Shown piece after piece: positions 44,029 to 56,113 of a stretch of DNA of 64,000 bases. The notes beneath the pieces are model-generated. The model was not told where the DNA came from. It did no database searches and saw nothing but the letters and a program-made list of their open reading frames with translations. The position numbers and the translations under genes are program-made. The DNA is from Rhinolophus ferrumequinum (lineage: Eukaryota > Chordata > Mammalia > Chiroptera > Rhinolophidae). How positions within the stretch are numbered: position 1 is the first letter of the stretch; every line of letters starts with the position of its first letter. Location: the NCBI RefSeq assembly GCF_004115265.2, contig NC_046305.1, positions 43,930,187 to 43,994,186 on the forward strand, read 5' to 3'.

Positions 44029-46298
44029 TAGCATTGTTTTTTTTTTAACCTTTCTCAGTACATCCTTTCAATCTGGAAAATGATGACTCTGTGTTGTATT
44101 TCTGGGTTTAGGATTTTTTTTTTTTTTTTTGAGGCTGTGCCTGTGTCCCTTTAATCCATTCCAGTGTCACTCATGAGTTCTAACAACCAAAGAAATGAAG
44201 ACATAAAGAGAAAGGCCGAGAAAAAGACTTGAAGCAGGTGACTGCTTCCCTAATATGTTGTTACATCCCAGATCAGCTCAGTTCATATTTTCCAAATTCC
44301 TGTACCTTCTACAGAAACGAACTCCATGTGCACCCATGTGTAAAGATGTACTTTTGCATGCACGTATGCCGCTGGGGTTTCTGTGCATCTGTGGGTTTGA
44401 GTACCTCCATGCCCACAAGCAAAGCTGATACTGAAAAACTATACCTAGTTCAGTACAGAGACTGACTAATCAAGACAGATGCCAGCCTGTATGTCAGACC
44501 AGGGCATGCTGGCTGCACAAAGCCCAGCACACAGCTGTACATTCCCACTCCACCTGCTGGGGCTGACATGGGGCTCCAGAACGAGAGGGCTCCTTTCTCC
44601 CGTCCCCCAGTGGGAGCCGCTGAGCTGGGTCCTGACTTCCTTGGGCTCGTGTTTTGTCACTGCGTATGGGTCTGGGTGTGTGCAAGGGTACAGAAACTAC
44701 TGCAGTCAGGTGGCTGTAAACATCGCAATGGGGATAGACATGTAGACCGGATATAAGGAGGACCAGGCAACTGCCTTTCAAAGCTGACGTGGGTATAAAC
44801 TCCCCTTCAGTCTGGCTTAGGGAAAGAGGAATCCTACCATTTTCAAAGGCTGGACTGACCTATACGTTGGGTGATTGGCAAGACACCATGACTTCTATTA
44901 GTGAACGTCTACCATGTGTCAAGCACCGTGCTAGGCTCTTTATCTAGGTAACGGTATGTTAAATGGGACTCTTCCCATCTCAAAATTTGGGCAGAGGCCC
45001 CAAAGGTCAGGAAAAGAAAGATAGATATCAACCATTCTCAATTATCCCCCACATTCTAAATCAAGATACTATTTCCATCGATTTGTGAAAGGACTGGTCA
45101 ATATTCCATTACCCACCTGCAGGCTGTATAAGACAGGGCTAAGGGTTCAGGTGGAAAGGCAGCTGGTAATGACCATCTGTCTGGAGCGAGTTGCCACTTC
45201 TTCCTCTCCCAGCCAAGGGGAACGTGTAGGTGTTGTTGGTTCTCTCTTGCTATAACCCACTTAAGAGGGGGATTGCAGGAAAAAACTCCAAGAGCTTGAC
45301 TTGAATTGACCGGAGCATGGGGAACAGAGGGACTCGAGCCTGAAAAATAATCAGAAGGTGAGCTGCTGGCCCAGAGAGTGAGTCTTGAAAACTACTGTGG
45401 GAGTGAGCTACACGTCCAGAGCTTAGTAGAGCACAGATGTTTGTGTGTTTTCCAAGGGCCAGATGTGGACTGCTCCAGAGGGCTGCCTGGAAGGGTGACA
45501 CCAGCTAGGGAAAGACTGCCAGAAGCCATGAGGCTGACAGAGCATCACAAGTGGCCAGTGGGAGGAGATACCACCCAGATCAAGGGACCTGTAAGTGAAA
45601 GATCCCCAGCAACAGGGTATCTTCCAGAAAGCCAGGAAGTTATCCCAGAAGACAATATCCAAACCCTGATATGGAAAGAAACTTAGAGATATTCATAGAC
45701 ATTAAATAACTTGCTGAATATCAAGCAGCTAATAAATAACATGTGCTGGCTTTGTAGTGTGTTGATTTGGGTAAGCTGAAACCGCATTTCCCAGAATCCT
45801 CTTCCCTGCATGGTTCCAGATAAGAGTTGGCTGAAAGATTAATTTGTGAATGATTTGGAAGGCAGAGAAGTACGGCAGTAGCAATTACTCTCTGAAGGTT
45901 GTCATGGTTAGAAATGCCAGCAGGTCCCAGGCTATACTCATGTTTCCTTACTCCACATCAAGCTTTACTTAGCAACTCCCAGCCCTTCTGAGCAACAGCA
46001 ACCCGGGCTAACCCTTAGCAAGCCCAGGCCAGAGGCAGAGGTACCAGTCTTCCATAGAAAGTCTCTAGGATCCTGCCCTAACAACTGGACATGCCACCTG
46101 GCTACTTTGAGTTTGGTTTTTAGAAATCTCAACCCTACAGCTATAGAAAATAATGGTTTCTTTTAAGGCAATCATGGAACAGGCCTGCTCCGTTACCTAG
46201 GCCTTGAGCTGGGAATTTAAAGCCCTGAGATCATAATTTTCTTTCTCTAAGTTCTTGAATGCATTTAGAAGCAACCAACTAACCCCATTATACTCTTT

Positions 46299-46605
46299 TT
46301 TTAAAAAAAGATTTTATTGGGGAAGGGGAACAGGACTTTATTGGGGAACAGTGTGTACTTCCAGGACTTTTTTCCAAGTCAAGTTGTTGTCCTTTCAGTC
46401 TTAGTTGTGGAGGGCGCAGCTCAGCTCCAGGTCCAGTTGCCGTTGCTAGTTACAGGGGGCGCAGCCCACCATCCCTTGCGGGACTCGAGGAATTGAACTG
46501 GCAACCTTGTGGTTGAGAGCCCATTGGCCCATGTGGGAATCGAACCGGCAGCCTTCAGAGTTAGGAGCACGGAGCTCCAACCGCCTGAGCCACCGGGCCG
46601 GCCCC
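46299..46605 (-). mobile_element. tRNA-derived SINE, minus orientation
   Basis: Ends at right with cctgagccaccgggccggcc, the reverse complement of the SINE head. Box B (reverse complement) reads ggaatcgaacc. Flanking 17-bp target duplications accccNttatactcttt (one mismatch) lie at 46282-46298 and 46606-46622. Confidence 0.85.
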
Positions 46606-46859
46606 ACCCCGTTATACTCTTTATTTCCATTAAATTGCTTAGTGGCAACAACTACTTGGTCACCCAAAGCCAGGTGTCAGTCTCTATTTCCATTTTAATA
46701 GAATCATTTTTGTGTCCCCTGATGGAGATGTTCTTCTCTTGGGGAGTCTAAACCAGCAGTGCCCAGAGTTTTAGGGATGAGAAGTAGCATTTTGCTCATG
46801 AATCATTAGGGAGGAATGAGAAGAGCTCCTCCCGTTTCCACTCCATCTTGGTTCCCTAA

Positions 46860-49560
46860 CACATGCAATGAGGGAGGGCTATGATGGTGGCAAATGTCCA
46901 GTGGAAGTCTCTGGAATGGCCTGTATCTGCCAAAATGGTAAGCCCAGAGCAATATCATTCCTGGAGGGACGGCAGCGATTAGTGCCACCATCAGAGCTTG
47001 AACAGTCTAGTATCCGAGTGGTGATTCCCACCACATCCCCTGTCAAAGTGCCTGTTTGTTCTGTGGAGCATACAGACAGATCTTGGGTGATCATAAATAA
47101 TGGATTATCATATACCATGGATTATCATCAACTTTATCAGGCTGTCTCATTTCAGCTTCTGTTCCAGACATGGTTTCTTTACTGGCGCAAAGACATTCTC
47201 TGGCACCTGGTATGTAGCTGTTGATCTGGCAAATATTTTTTTTCTGTATACCTGTTGGTAAAGATCACCAGAAGCAGCTTCCTTTCAACTGCCAGGGTCA
47301 GCAACACACCTTCACTCTCGTTCCTCAGGGCGTTTATCAACTACACAGATGATATAGTGGACAGACCTGGTGAACAGGAAGTAGCAAGTACTCTAGACAG
47401 TTTGGTAAGACGCTTGTATGCCAGAGGGTGGGAAATAAATCCCACCAAAATTCGGGAGCTTGCCATCCTGGTAAATTTTCTAGGGGCCCAGTGATCTGAG
47501 GCAGGTCGAAATATCCCTGCTAAGGTGAAAGCAGGTTGCTTCCTTTAGCTTCTCCTACCAGTAAGAAAGAGGTGCAGAGCTTAGTGGGCCTCTTAGGATT
47601 TTGAAAATAACACATTCCTCCTTTAGGCAAGCTGCTTTGTCTAAGTCATCGGAAAAGTTAGAAGTCTGCCAGTTTTGAGTAGGATCCAGAACAAGAGAAA
47701 GCTCTGCAATAAGTATAGGCCACTGTGCAAAGTTACCTGCCCCTTGAGCCATAGAAACTGGCACATTCAATGGTACTTGAAGTGGGTGGTCCTGTATGGA
47801 GACTTTGGCAGCCTCAGAAGATGGATCACAGAGCAAACCCTTAGGATTTGGGATCAAACTACTATCTGAAGGTGAAAAGTACTACTGCCCCACTCCGAGG
47901 GGACCAAGGATAGTGGTAAAGAAAAACCTTCCCAGGGTGCACAATTTTGAGCAGTACACAGGGTTGCTCATTTTGTGTGGAAAGAGAGATGGCCCGAGGT
48001 ACAGATATACACTAACAAAAGGGGGCGTGTGCTGTGGCTAAAGGTTTGAGTTGATGGTCAGGGTATTGGAAGGGACACGTCTGGAAAATTGGTGATAAGG
48101 AAGTCTGGGGGAAAGGTATGTGGATGAACCATTCTAAACAGACACAAAGTGTGAAAACATTCATCTTACATGAATGTTCACCAAAGCACAACCTCTTCAC
48201 AGGAGGGACTTAACAGCCAGGACACCAAGATGCCACATTCTCTCCCAACCATTTTCTGCTGTCATCCCTGTCTTTGCCCCGTGAGCCATGATCAAAGTGT
48301 ACATGGTGACAAAGACATAAGTCATGCATGGCTCAGCCACGTGGGCTCCCACTCATCAAGACTGGTATGGTAGGGCCAGCCCGGTGGCTCAGGCGGTTGA
48401 GCTCCGTGCTCCTAACTCCGAAGGCTGCCGGTTCGATTCCCACATGGGCCAGTGGGCTCTCAACCACAAGGTTGCCAGTTCGATTCCTCGAGTCCCACAA
48501 GGGATGGTGGGCTCCGCCTCCTGCAACTAAGATTGAACACGGCACATTGAGCTGAGCTGCCTCCCGGATGGCTCAGTTGGTTGGAGCGCATCCTCTCAAC
48601 CACAAGGTTGCCGGTTCGATTCCCGCAAGGGATGGTGGGCTGTGCCCCCTGCAACTAGCAACGGCAACTGGACCTGGAGCTGAGCTGCGCCCTCCACAAC
48701 TAAGACTGAAAGGACAACAACCTAAAACTGAACAGCACCCTCCACAACTAAGATTGAAAGGACAACAACTTGGCTTGGAAAAAAGTCCTGGAAGTACACA
48801 CTGTTCCCCAATAAAGTCCTGTTCCCCTTCCCCCCAAAAAGGAAAAATCTTTAGAAAAAAAAAAAAAGACTGGTATGGTTACAGTCCTGCTGAGAGTCCA
48901 ATCTGCCAGCAGCAGAGACCAACACTGAACCCTCAATATGGCACCATTCCCCAGGGTGAACAGCCAGCGACTTGGTGACAGGTTGATTATAATGGAACAC
49001 TTCCATTTGGAAGGGGCAGTGCTTCTTCTCACTGGTAGATATTTACTCTGGACAAGGATTTTCCTTCCCTGTCCACATGCTTCTGCCAAAACCACCATCT
49101 ATGGACTTCCAGAGCACTTTATCCATTGTCACAGTATTTCAGTAAGCATAGCTTCTGGCCAAGGAACTCATTCAACAGCACATGAATTACGGTTATGGGC
49201 TCATAAGCATAGAATTCACAGGTCTTAACAATGTACCCGATCACCTTCCAGTAAATGGCCTGAGAGAAGGGTAGAATGACCTTTTAGAAACTCAGTTACA
49301 AAAATGAGCTGAGTGCCAACATTTGTCCCAAATCAGTGACATATATATAGTGCGGTTTCTCCCACAGCCCCTATTCACGAGTCTGAAAATCAAGGGGTTG
49401 AAATGGGAATGGCTTCTCTCATTGTTACTCCTGGTGGATCCACTAGGGAAATTTTTGCTTCCCAGACCCGCAACTTTGGGTTCTTCTGTTTTAGAAAGTA
49501 ATTTATCTGCCTTTGTTAATTATGTGGACGTAGGATATGTTAATATAGATATCTCTCAGT
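46860..49560 (+). mobile_element. Class III endogenous retrovirus (ERVL-type) pol fossil, with nested SINE
   Basis: Translated pieces resemble ERVL pol. At 47.33-47.49 kb there is a reverse-transcriptase segment with the catalytic YTDD box and GWEINPTKI. At 49.07-49.23 kb there is an integrase-like segment with KTTIYGLPE and SIASGQGTHS. The copy is heavily broken, with many breaks. A dimeric SINE (48372-48865) is inserted between the two parts. No LTRs were recognised next to it and no env is seen, as expected for ERVL. The decay suggests an old insertion that predates the SINE. Confidence 0.75.
48372..48865 (+). mobile_element. Dimeric tRNA-derived SINE inserted into an ERV fossil
   Basis: Two Pol III-type units are visible. 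Unit 1 has box A tggctcaggcgg (48385-48396) and box B ggttcgattcc (48430-48440). Unit 2 has box A tggctcagttgg (48569-48580) and box B ggttcgattcc (48613-48623). A related tail with AATAAA-type sequence and an A-run ends it. Exact 14-bp duplications aagactggtatggt lie at 48358-48371 and 48866-48879. The tail (aagtcctggaagtacacact) is shared with the copy at 46.3 kb. Confidence 0.88.
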
Positions 49561-49944
49561 GACTGTATGAGGTGAAGTGTTTGCTGAAAGCAAAGGGAAT
49601 ATGGAATGAACAGTAGGGAAGGAAGGTAAAAATACCAGTTTTGACCACATGACTAGTTATAGAAATGAACACTGTAGCAGTTACAAGTAGTTCTTCTTTA
49701 TGTTAATATCAATGTATCAATTTAAATACGAAGCAATTATTTTCTTCCCTTTTCCCACTCATGAAAGTGACCAGGACTATTAAGTATCAGAAAGCAACCA
49801 GAAAAATACATAGAAGCTGGCTGATATTTCATCCATAACCAGTAAAATGAGACCACGTGTTGAGGTCAAAGGTGAAGGTATGATGAAGAATACAAGTGTT
49901 TCCTGTGTGAGCCCCACCCTGTCGTTTTAATGAAATAAATTGGT

Positions 49945-50325
49945 TTCACATATCTGGAATCATTTAATCTCCACAAGATCTTGTGAGGTAAATGTTATTA
50001 ATAGCAATTTACAGATGCAGATGCTCAGAGAGGAAAAAAAGTCTGAGAGCCTTTAATAGGTGTCTCACTGGATGGAAGTTCAAGACCAGGAAAAAACACA
50101 TGGTAACTAAGGATTTAGGGGCAGACATTTTTCATGTGAATTGTATAATTTAATCATAACAATTCTGTAAGGTAGGTATTACTACTCTGATTTTACAGAG
50201 AAGGAATCTAAGACTCAGGGAGGTTAAGTAATTTGCCAAAGATCACTCAGCAAAAAATGCAGAAGAACCAGGGTTTGAACCTAGGTGTCCTCAGCTCTAA
50301 AGCCCATATCCTTTCACCACACATG
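49945..50325 (-). repeat. Two adjacent MIR SINE fragments
   Basis: The first has atcttgtgaggtaaatgtta; the second has ctgtaaggtaggtattacta, ggttaagtaatttgccaaag and gggtttgaacctaggtgtcc. Confidence 0.65.
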
Positions 50326-50550
50326 GGCTGTGTTCTGATCACCGCCTCCAAGACTGAGCTGTCCCGAGCTGAAATACTTTACAAGTAATGCTTAGGGAAG
50401 TTGACAGGGGCTAGTGGTAATAAATGCAATGATAGCGGTGTATCCTCTGTGCTATAGAAGAACCTATTCAGAAAAGAAACTAAATCCAGCATGGGGAAGA
50501 CATCCTGAGGACTAAATCTTTAAAGTTGAGTGGGAATCAGCCAGGTAAAA

Positions 50551-50552
<2 letters not shown>

Positions 50553-50594
<42 letters not shown>

Positions 50595-50598
50595 TGTT
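50553..50598. repeat. GT microsatellite
   Basis: Long (GT)n with one interruption near its 3' end. Confidence 0.95.
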
Positions 50599-50984
50599 GG
50601 AAGAAAAGGGAGGGTAAAAGGGGGGAAGCATTTGCAAAGGAGGAAGGCTTGAGACAAGTTCAAGGAAGTAATTAACTGTGGCTGGAATATAGGCGGTAAG
50701 GAGAGATTGTAAGAGATGAGGCTGAAAGTTGACCAAGAATGAGCTCAGAAAAAAGCTGGATGCCTTGCAGTTTGAATTATACCTCAAGACAATGCAGAAC
50801 CTTGCAGGGGTCCAGGAATCCTGGCAGGGGCAGGTTGCCACATTAGAGACAGGGCTGTGTCAATTCCAGAGAAAGAAAATATCTACCAAGAAGGACCCTT
50901 TGTGGTTAACTGGGCCCAAATTCATAACTAGAGTCCAGCAGTCATTGCTAAGAGTTTCTCATACACACTGCATTTCAGTGAAAA

Positions 50985-51415
50985 GCTGAAGGTTGAGCGC
51001 CAAACGTCCTGCACTAAGTTCCTGTCTATTGAGCCCAACCTGATAAAGGAGTTCCCAGAATCACATTTCAACCAATAAGCTGAAGACCCGTCTCATCCAA
51101 TTGGATCTATATCCTCATTTGCATCTTTACTGACCAATCAGAGTGACTCTATAATGACCAATCAGGACACATGATTCCAACCAATCAGGATAGTACAATT
51201 GGTGCAGATTTGGATTCCTCATTTGCATAAAAATGGACCAATCAGGGACCAGGGTGGGCACTTTGTCTATATATAAATGGGCCTCCCGTTGACCTTGGGA
51301 GCACAGAGTTGGTTTCCTATGGAGGTTGCATTTCTCCAGTTTGCAAGTGGTTTACCTGAATAAAGTCTGTCCTTTCACTGGAGCCCCAGATTGGGGACTC
51401 CTGTTCACATTGGAT
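50985..51415 (+). mobile_element. Solo-LTR-like fossil (retroviral LTR, probably class I)
   Basis: The order of promoter parts fits an LTR: six CCAAT boxes (about 51070-51240), two octamer ATTTGCAT sites, a TATA stretch tatatataaatggg at 51268-51281 and AATAAA at 51359-51364, about 80 bp later. Outer ends and target duplication could not be fixed. No adjacent retroviral coding sequence was recognised, so it is probably solo. Age unknown; it looks moderately preserved. Confidence 0.55.
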
Positions 51416-52760
51416 TGGTGGCAGCAACCTTTTGTTGACAGCTGTCAGGCCAGGTGACAGGGTGGATATGAAGACAGAGAAACAAGTTAAAGTTTTGGCA
51501 ATGATCCAGGTAAGAAATAAACAGGCCTGGAACAAAAAGCAATGGTTGCTTGAGGGTTCAGAGGGGAGGCAGAAAGATGAGGATATTTTCAAGCTCTGAG
51601 ATCTGTTCATTCTCTCACAGATGCTTGCTTTTTTTCTCTCCCACAATCACAGAAGTATGAATGCCAGCAGCGACCCTGTCCATGCACAAAACTCCATCCA
51701 TGCACAAAGCGGGTGAATGCCTCTGATGTTTGAAAGACAGTAAAAGCGCAGCATCTCAACATGTTGCCTTCTCCAGGGCCTGTAACCCTCGACTGGGGTC
51801 CCTTTTTTGGCAATATTTACACAAAAGCAAACATTTCCGGTGCATGTATTGGTGCTTTTGGTTAATTATGCTTTAAGGGGCCAACATTGAAAACTTGCAA
51901 ATTCCGAGGAAAGGCTGGAAGAGGAGTTTGGAGATGGACTGTGGCAAGTGCAATTCCAGGGGCATCTGCCCATGAATTCCCAGGAAAGGGAGTTGGCCAC
52001 CCTGCCTAGGAGGGATGGCTGCTGGATTGGGCAGGGAGTCCCGCCATAAATTATTCCTGCCCTTTGACGTCCAGGAGGTTTGGGGCATTGGTCTTCTCTT
52101 TCACTCTGGTGAAGGGTCAAGTTTCTCTTTAGCTTCTCTTTATGCCCTTGGATTCCCAGACCCAGCTTGGTCTGTTCCAGCCAGAGCCTGGGTCCAGCAG
52201 AGAAGGCATGTGATGGAGCATCTCCTCTGATGTGTTTCTCAAGGAGCGTTGGGAGATGGACGCTGAGAAGCTGTTAGTAACTGGCGAAGCCTCGCGAGGG
52301 CCGTGGGGGCAGCTGTGGGCCCCTTGGAGCTCCCCCAAATTGCAGGAGCAGCATGAGCTGCCCCAGATCCCAGCTTTCATGGTCCCTAATTTCTCCTTAA
52401 GGACTGAGTTAATAGGCATCGCTGGCCCAGAGGACAGGAGCAGGAGCATTTCTCCTGGGGAGTAATAGCTGGGAGTCATCGTTTGCTCTGTTGCTCCCAC
52501 ATGGGGACGTCTTTTTCTCCCTGCTGGCCAGCACCCAAATACCCGCTGGGTAGCCAGCCACCAGTCAATGAGACGTGCAAAAGTTGTTTGCTTTTAGTTG
52601 CTGATTTTTAAAGATTAAGCTGCTTAGTAAGCCGATTGAACATCAGCAATCTTTCCAGAAAAAAATCTTTTAATTAAGTTTACATAGGAACAGTTGGTTG
52701 CAATTGTAGCCATTAGTCAATTAGAAGATATGAGAGAGGGGGAGTGGGGGCCGGAGGGCC

Positions 52761-52781
52761 GGTGTGTGTGTGTGTGTGTGT

Positions 52782-52823
<42 letters not shown>
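52761..52823. repeat. GT microsatellite beside the orphan CpG island
   Basis: About 60 bp of GT interrupted once by TGGTG. Confidence 0.95.
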
Positions 52824-52824
<1 letters not shown>

Positions 52825-52879
52825 TCGGTCGGGGGAGACTGAGGGATGTGTGCAAGATTTGGGGAGGAGGAAATCTTTG

Positions 52880-53770
52880 CGGTGAGCAGTGCGAGCAGTA
52901 GCGGCAGGATGGGGAGCGTCTGGCCGTGTCCCTCTGGGAGCCCTTGAGCCGGCAGGAGATTTGGAGGCGGCCAGCTCCTTGCTGGGGGCGGTGTCCACAA
53001 GCTGCGCCTCCCTGGGTGATCAGTGCCGCGCAGGTGGCCCGGGAAGATCCTGGCGATTCCGAGCAGTGGGTTCGAGTGCAGAGTAAGGGGCTCGCCGGGT
53101 GGGGGGTTTGGGGAATGGCTGCAGAAGGCGCGCAGAGAGGCGACTCCACCGCGGAAGGCAGGCTGAGTTCCAACGCCGATTAGCGGGATTCCACCGAGTC
53201 AGAGTGGGTCACCTTCCAGGCGCGGTGCTTCCCCACGGGTCCCTCGACGCGGCGAAAGCACTCGGTGCCCCCACTGGGCTGCTGTCGCCCGCCGAATCCT
53301 GCCTGTCCCTCGTGCCCTGTGGCCCCCTGTGCACGGCGTGCTCGCGCTGGACCCGCCTGGTTAGGTTCATTCAAGTCTCGGGACGCGACGGTGCCATGCC
53401 GAGGCCTCGGGGACGCAAGGCCCTGGGCCCCGCTGAGTGGACGGGCGCTCAGGGACCTCTGGGGCCATCCCGCCTTCGCGCGCAGTCGCGGGAGCAGGTG
53501 GAGGAGATGTGTTTCGGTTCAATGGTCTGGATCTCCGTGGTTTGCACGTGCGACATCCCCTTGTGGCGGGATTGGCTGGAAGCCCCCACTTCCAAATCCC
53601 GCGAGGATGCGACAGCGTTGGGCCTCGCCCACCTCCTCCTCAGGCTCGCCGGTGCAACCAGACTCGTGCCACCTGCCTGCTTCGTGGCCCAAGAGTGCAC
53701 CAGAGCTGCCAAGGGAGTTAACTCTTGGATTCCTCTGGAAGGCGGGTCGTGTAACGCGTGGGGAAAGTCT
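52880..53770. promoter_or_regulatory. Orphan CpG island
   Basis: CpG-dense, GC-rich stretch more than 12 kb past TAFA3, next to a long GT repeat. Long open frames exist on both strands (for example about 250 codons plus-strand, 53099-53857), but they overlap in several frames and I recognise no domain. It may be the promoter of an unannotated noncoding RNA or of a gene beyond the window. Confidence 0.55.
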
Positions 53771-53871
53771 CCTGGCAGCAAGGCCCAGAGCTCTGTGGGT
53801 GCCACTGGAGGGGTACAAAAGGTGCAGATATTGTCTGTTCAAATTGAAGCCAATTGAATGTTCAGCCTCCG

Positions 53872-54304
53872 TTTTACAAATCAGCCTTATTGAGGGATAG
53901 TTTATTTGCAATGTCATGACCCATTTTAAGTGGACATTTCGATGAGGTGTGACACATTTGTACACCACTGTATCATGATCAAGATGCAGAACATTTCCAT
54001 CTGCTCAAAGTTCCCTGTGCCCTGTCCCAAGCTACCCTACCCGTCCTCCATCCCACCCCGCCTGCCCCATACCCGGGCTTCAGGCAACCACCGCTTCCTG
54101 TCACTATAGATTATGTATTTGTATTTTCTAGAATATTATACAAATGGAATCATACAGTATGAACTCTTTTGCGTCTGACTTCTCTCACTCAGCATAATGT
54201 TGACAATCATCATATTGTTGGAAGGATCAGTAGTTTACTCCTTTTTTTCCAGTTTTATTGAGATATAATTGATATATAACACTGTATTAGTTTAAGGTAT
54301 AAAG
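53872..54304 (+). mobile_element. L1M-type LINE 3' UTR fragments, ending at a hAT insertion
   Basis: Contains caggcaaccaccgcttcctg, aatggaatcatacagtatga and, at 54250-54300, ttttattgagatataattga, all typical L1 3' UTR phrases. A hAT element begins directly after, at 54305. Confidence 0.65.
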
Positions 54305-54516
54305 CAGGGGTGTCCAAACTGCGGCCCGCGGGCCAACTGCAGCCCGCAATCCATTTTTAATTGGCCTGCAGCAAATTCCAAAAATATATTTAGTTTACTT
54401 AAATAAACCAGGTGAGGCAATACGTACTTCACCTCGAGTGAGTGGCCCGGCTGTTTGTGTATTTTACCGCATAGGGCCCTTGGTGAAAAACGTTGAAAAA
54501 TGCTTGGACACCCCTG
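54305..54516. mobile_element. Short non-autonomous hAT element, copy 2
   Basis: Same family and orientation as 25671-25864, with the same CAGGGGTGTCC terminus and GGACACCCCTG at the other end. Flanks are gtataaag and ctctaaag (two mismatches). It follows L1 3' UTR sequence. The interior is nearly identical to copy 1, so both are likely young. Confidence 0.85.
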
Positions 54517-55150
54517 CTCTAAAGCAATCTCACCCCTTTCTCCTACCTTCAGGCCAATGTCCTGGGTTGACGCTGCCTTCCAACACACGCTAGCCCATAT
54601 TCTGTGTGGCCTCTGGGTCATTGGACCTGTGCTTGGAGGTGGGCATTTGTCCCGTTAGGCCATGAGGACAGTGGGAGGGAGAACAGCCTCTTTTTTCCCT
54701 CCTTAAGGTCACTCATGTGGCCTGGGAGGGGGTGCTCATGGGAACATGGAAACTATCTCCATTATTTCTCAGCTTTCCCTCTCCACTTCTTGTTCTGGGC
54801 TTCTGTGTGCTAGACCTACCTGAGGCTGGGAGTGTGTGTGGGGGGGTGGGGGTGGGGGCGCTGGGGAACCATCATAGCATTCTGATCCAGGCAGAAGAGC
54901 AGAGAGAAGTGAGCCCCAGTAGGAAGATGCAGAAACCATTAAGACTGAAGCAGGGAGATAGGCAGGCTCAGACTCTGAAATGTCACTGTACCTGTAATTA
55001 TAGGTAACAAACAGAGGACCCACAGAGCTGCAAATGCCCCTGCTCACTGCCAGCCACACCCAGCCCTGGGCCCAGGCCTGCACTCCAACCTCTCAAGCTA
55101 ATGGGAAGCCCGCCCTAGTCCTTCTGCTCCCCACTGATGCAGGCTTCATT

Positions 55151-55331
55151 AATGGGGATAGGGACTGGAGGTGGGGGACAGGGGTGGGGGAGCTGTTGGA
55201 TTCCACTGGTGACATTTACCAGTCATGAACTCAATGAACATTGTAATTTGCTGATTAAAAATTTAATTCCTGTCTTAAGGTCAGAAAACGTCAGAGAATG
55301 TCAAACATTGGATGCAGAGAAGTTGGCAGAA
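55151..55331. repeat. Local noncoding direct repeat, copy A
   Basis: Shares a long core with 56114-56290, including gtgacatttaccagtcatga and tttgctgattaaaaatt, with few mismatches. Both start with a G-rich stretch and end with gtcagagaatgtcaaacatt. Not a repeat family I recognise. Confidence 0.75.
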
Positions 55332-56113
55332 ATGAGAGTGTCGGGGAGTGGAGCAAGCCAGGCCTGCTGTAGCAAGTGGGGTGCAGGCTGGGAGGGGTTG
55401 TCAGGCCGCTGGGGCTGATACAGAGGGTAGGTGAAAGTGAGGAGGGCTCCCTGCCTGGGGATGGGGGCAGGACACACGCCCTTCTGAGGAAGCTGGATGG
55501 GGTAGATACTCCCATCCTGTTCCCAGGCGTGGGGAGGTACAACGACCTTGGGCTTCAGAGTAAGGCTGACTTGGGCTAGCATCTCATGATGGAACCTTGG
55601 GCACAGGAACCTGCCTAATACAGAGTAATCACAACACAGTAACAGTTCTTGGAACCAAAGTGCAGGGCTGGGATGGATCTAGGCCCCTCTGCAACTCTGA
55701 CCCACCTGTGCCCCCCAAAAAAAAGAAAAGGAAAAAGGAATAGAAGGAGGTAGGCAGGAAGGGAGGAAAGGAAGGAAGGAAAAAGAAATCTTTATTCCTC
55801 CTTTTTTCTTTCCCCTTTCTTCACTACCTCCTTCTCCCCGCCATCTCTCACGGGTGACTCCTCCCAGAGGGAGGGGAAAGACCAGTCGGGGTGGAGGGGC
55901 AGCACTCTGAGGCAGAGTGCAAGAAGGAAAGAGATTCAGGGCAGATGGGATGAGAATGAGAAAGCTGGTGAGCCCTGCGGCCATAGCAGCCTCCCTCCAG
56001 GACTCCTTGGCTCTCAGAGAGAAACACGGTTTCTACCAGGCGTAGTCTGGGAGAGGAAGACAAACAGAAAAATAAAAATGGTAACACCTACAGAGTGACT
56101 AGTCTCGAGCTCT

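Larger units (their letters stand above)
40301..46281. other. Region downstream of TAFA3
   Basis: The first part must include the TAFA3 3' UTR, but I saw no convincing AATAAA in the first 1.5 kb after the stop, so its end is not placed. Beyond it are MIRs, two old hAT MITEs and unique sequence. No other coding gene is recognised. Confidence 0.45.

Noticed and set aside
48385-48440. A functional tRNA gene
   Set aside because: Box A and B belong to the head of a SINE with target duplications and an A-rich tail; no cloverleaf expected from the surrounding sequence.
52761-52823. CRISPR array or other structured tandem array
   Set aside because: A plain GT microsatellite; vertebrate context.
53099-53857. 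Plus-strand open frame of about 250 codons as a protein gene
   Set aside because: Overlapping long frames on both strands and no domain; kept only as part of the orphan CpG-island finding.
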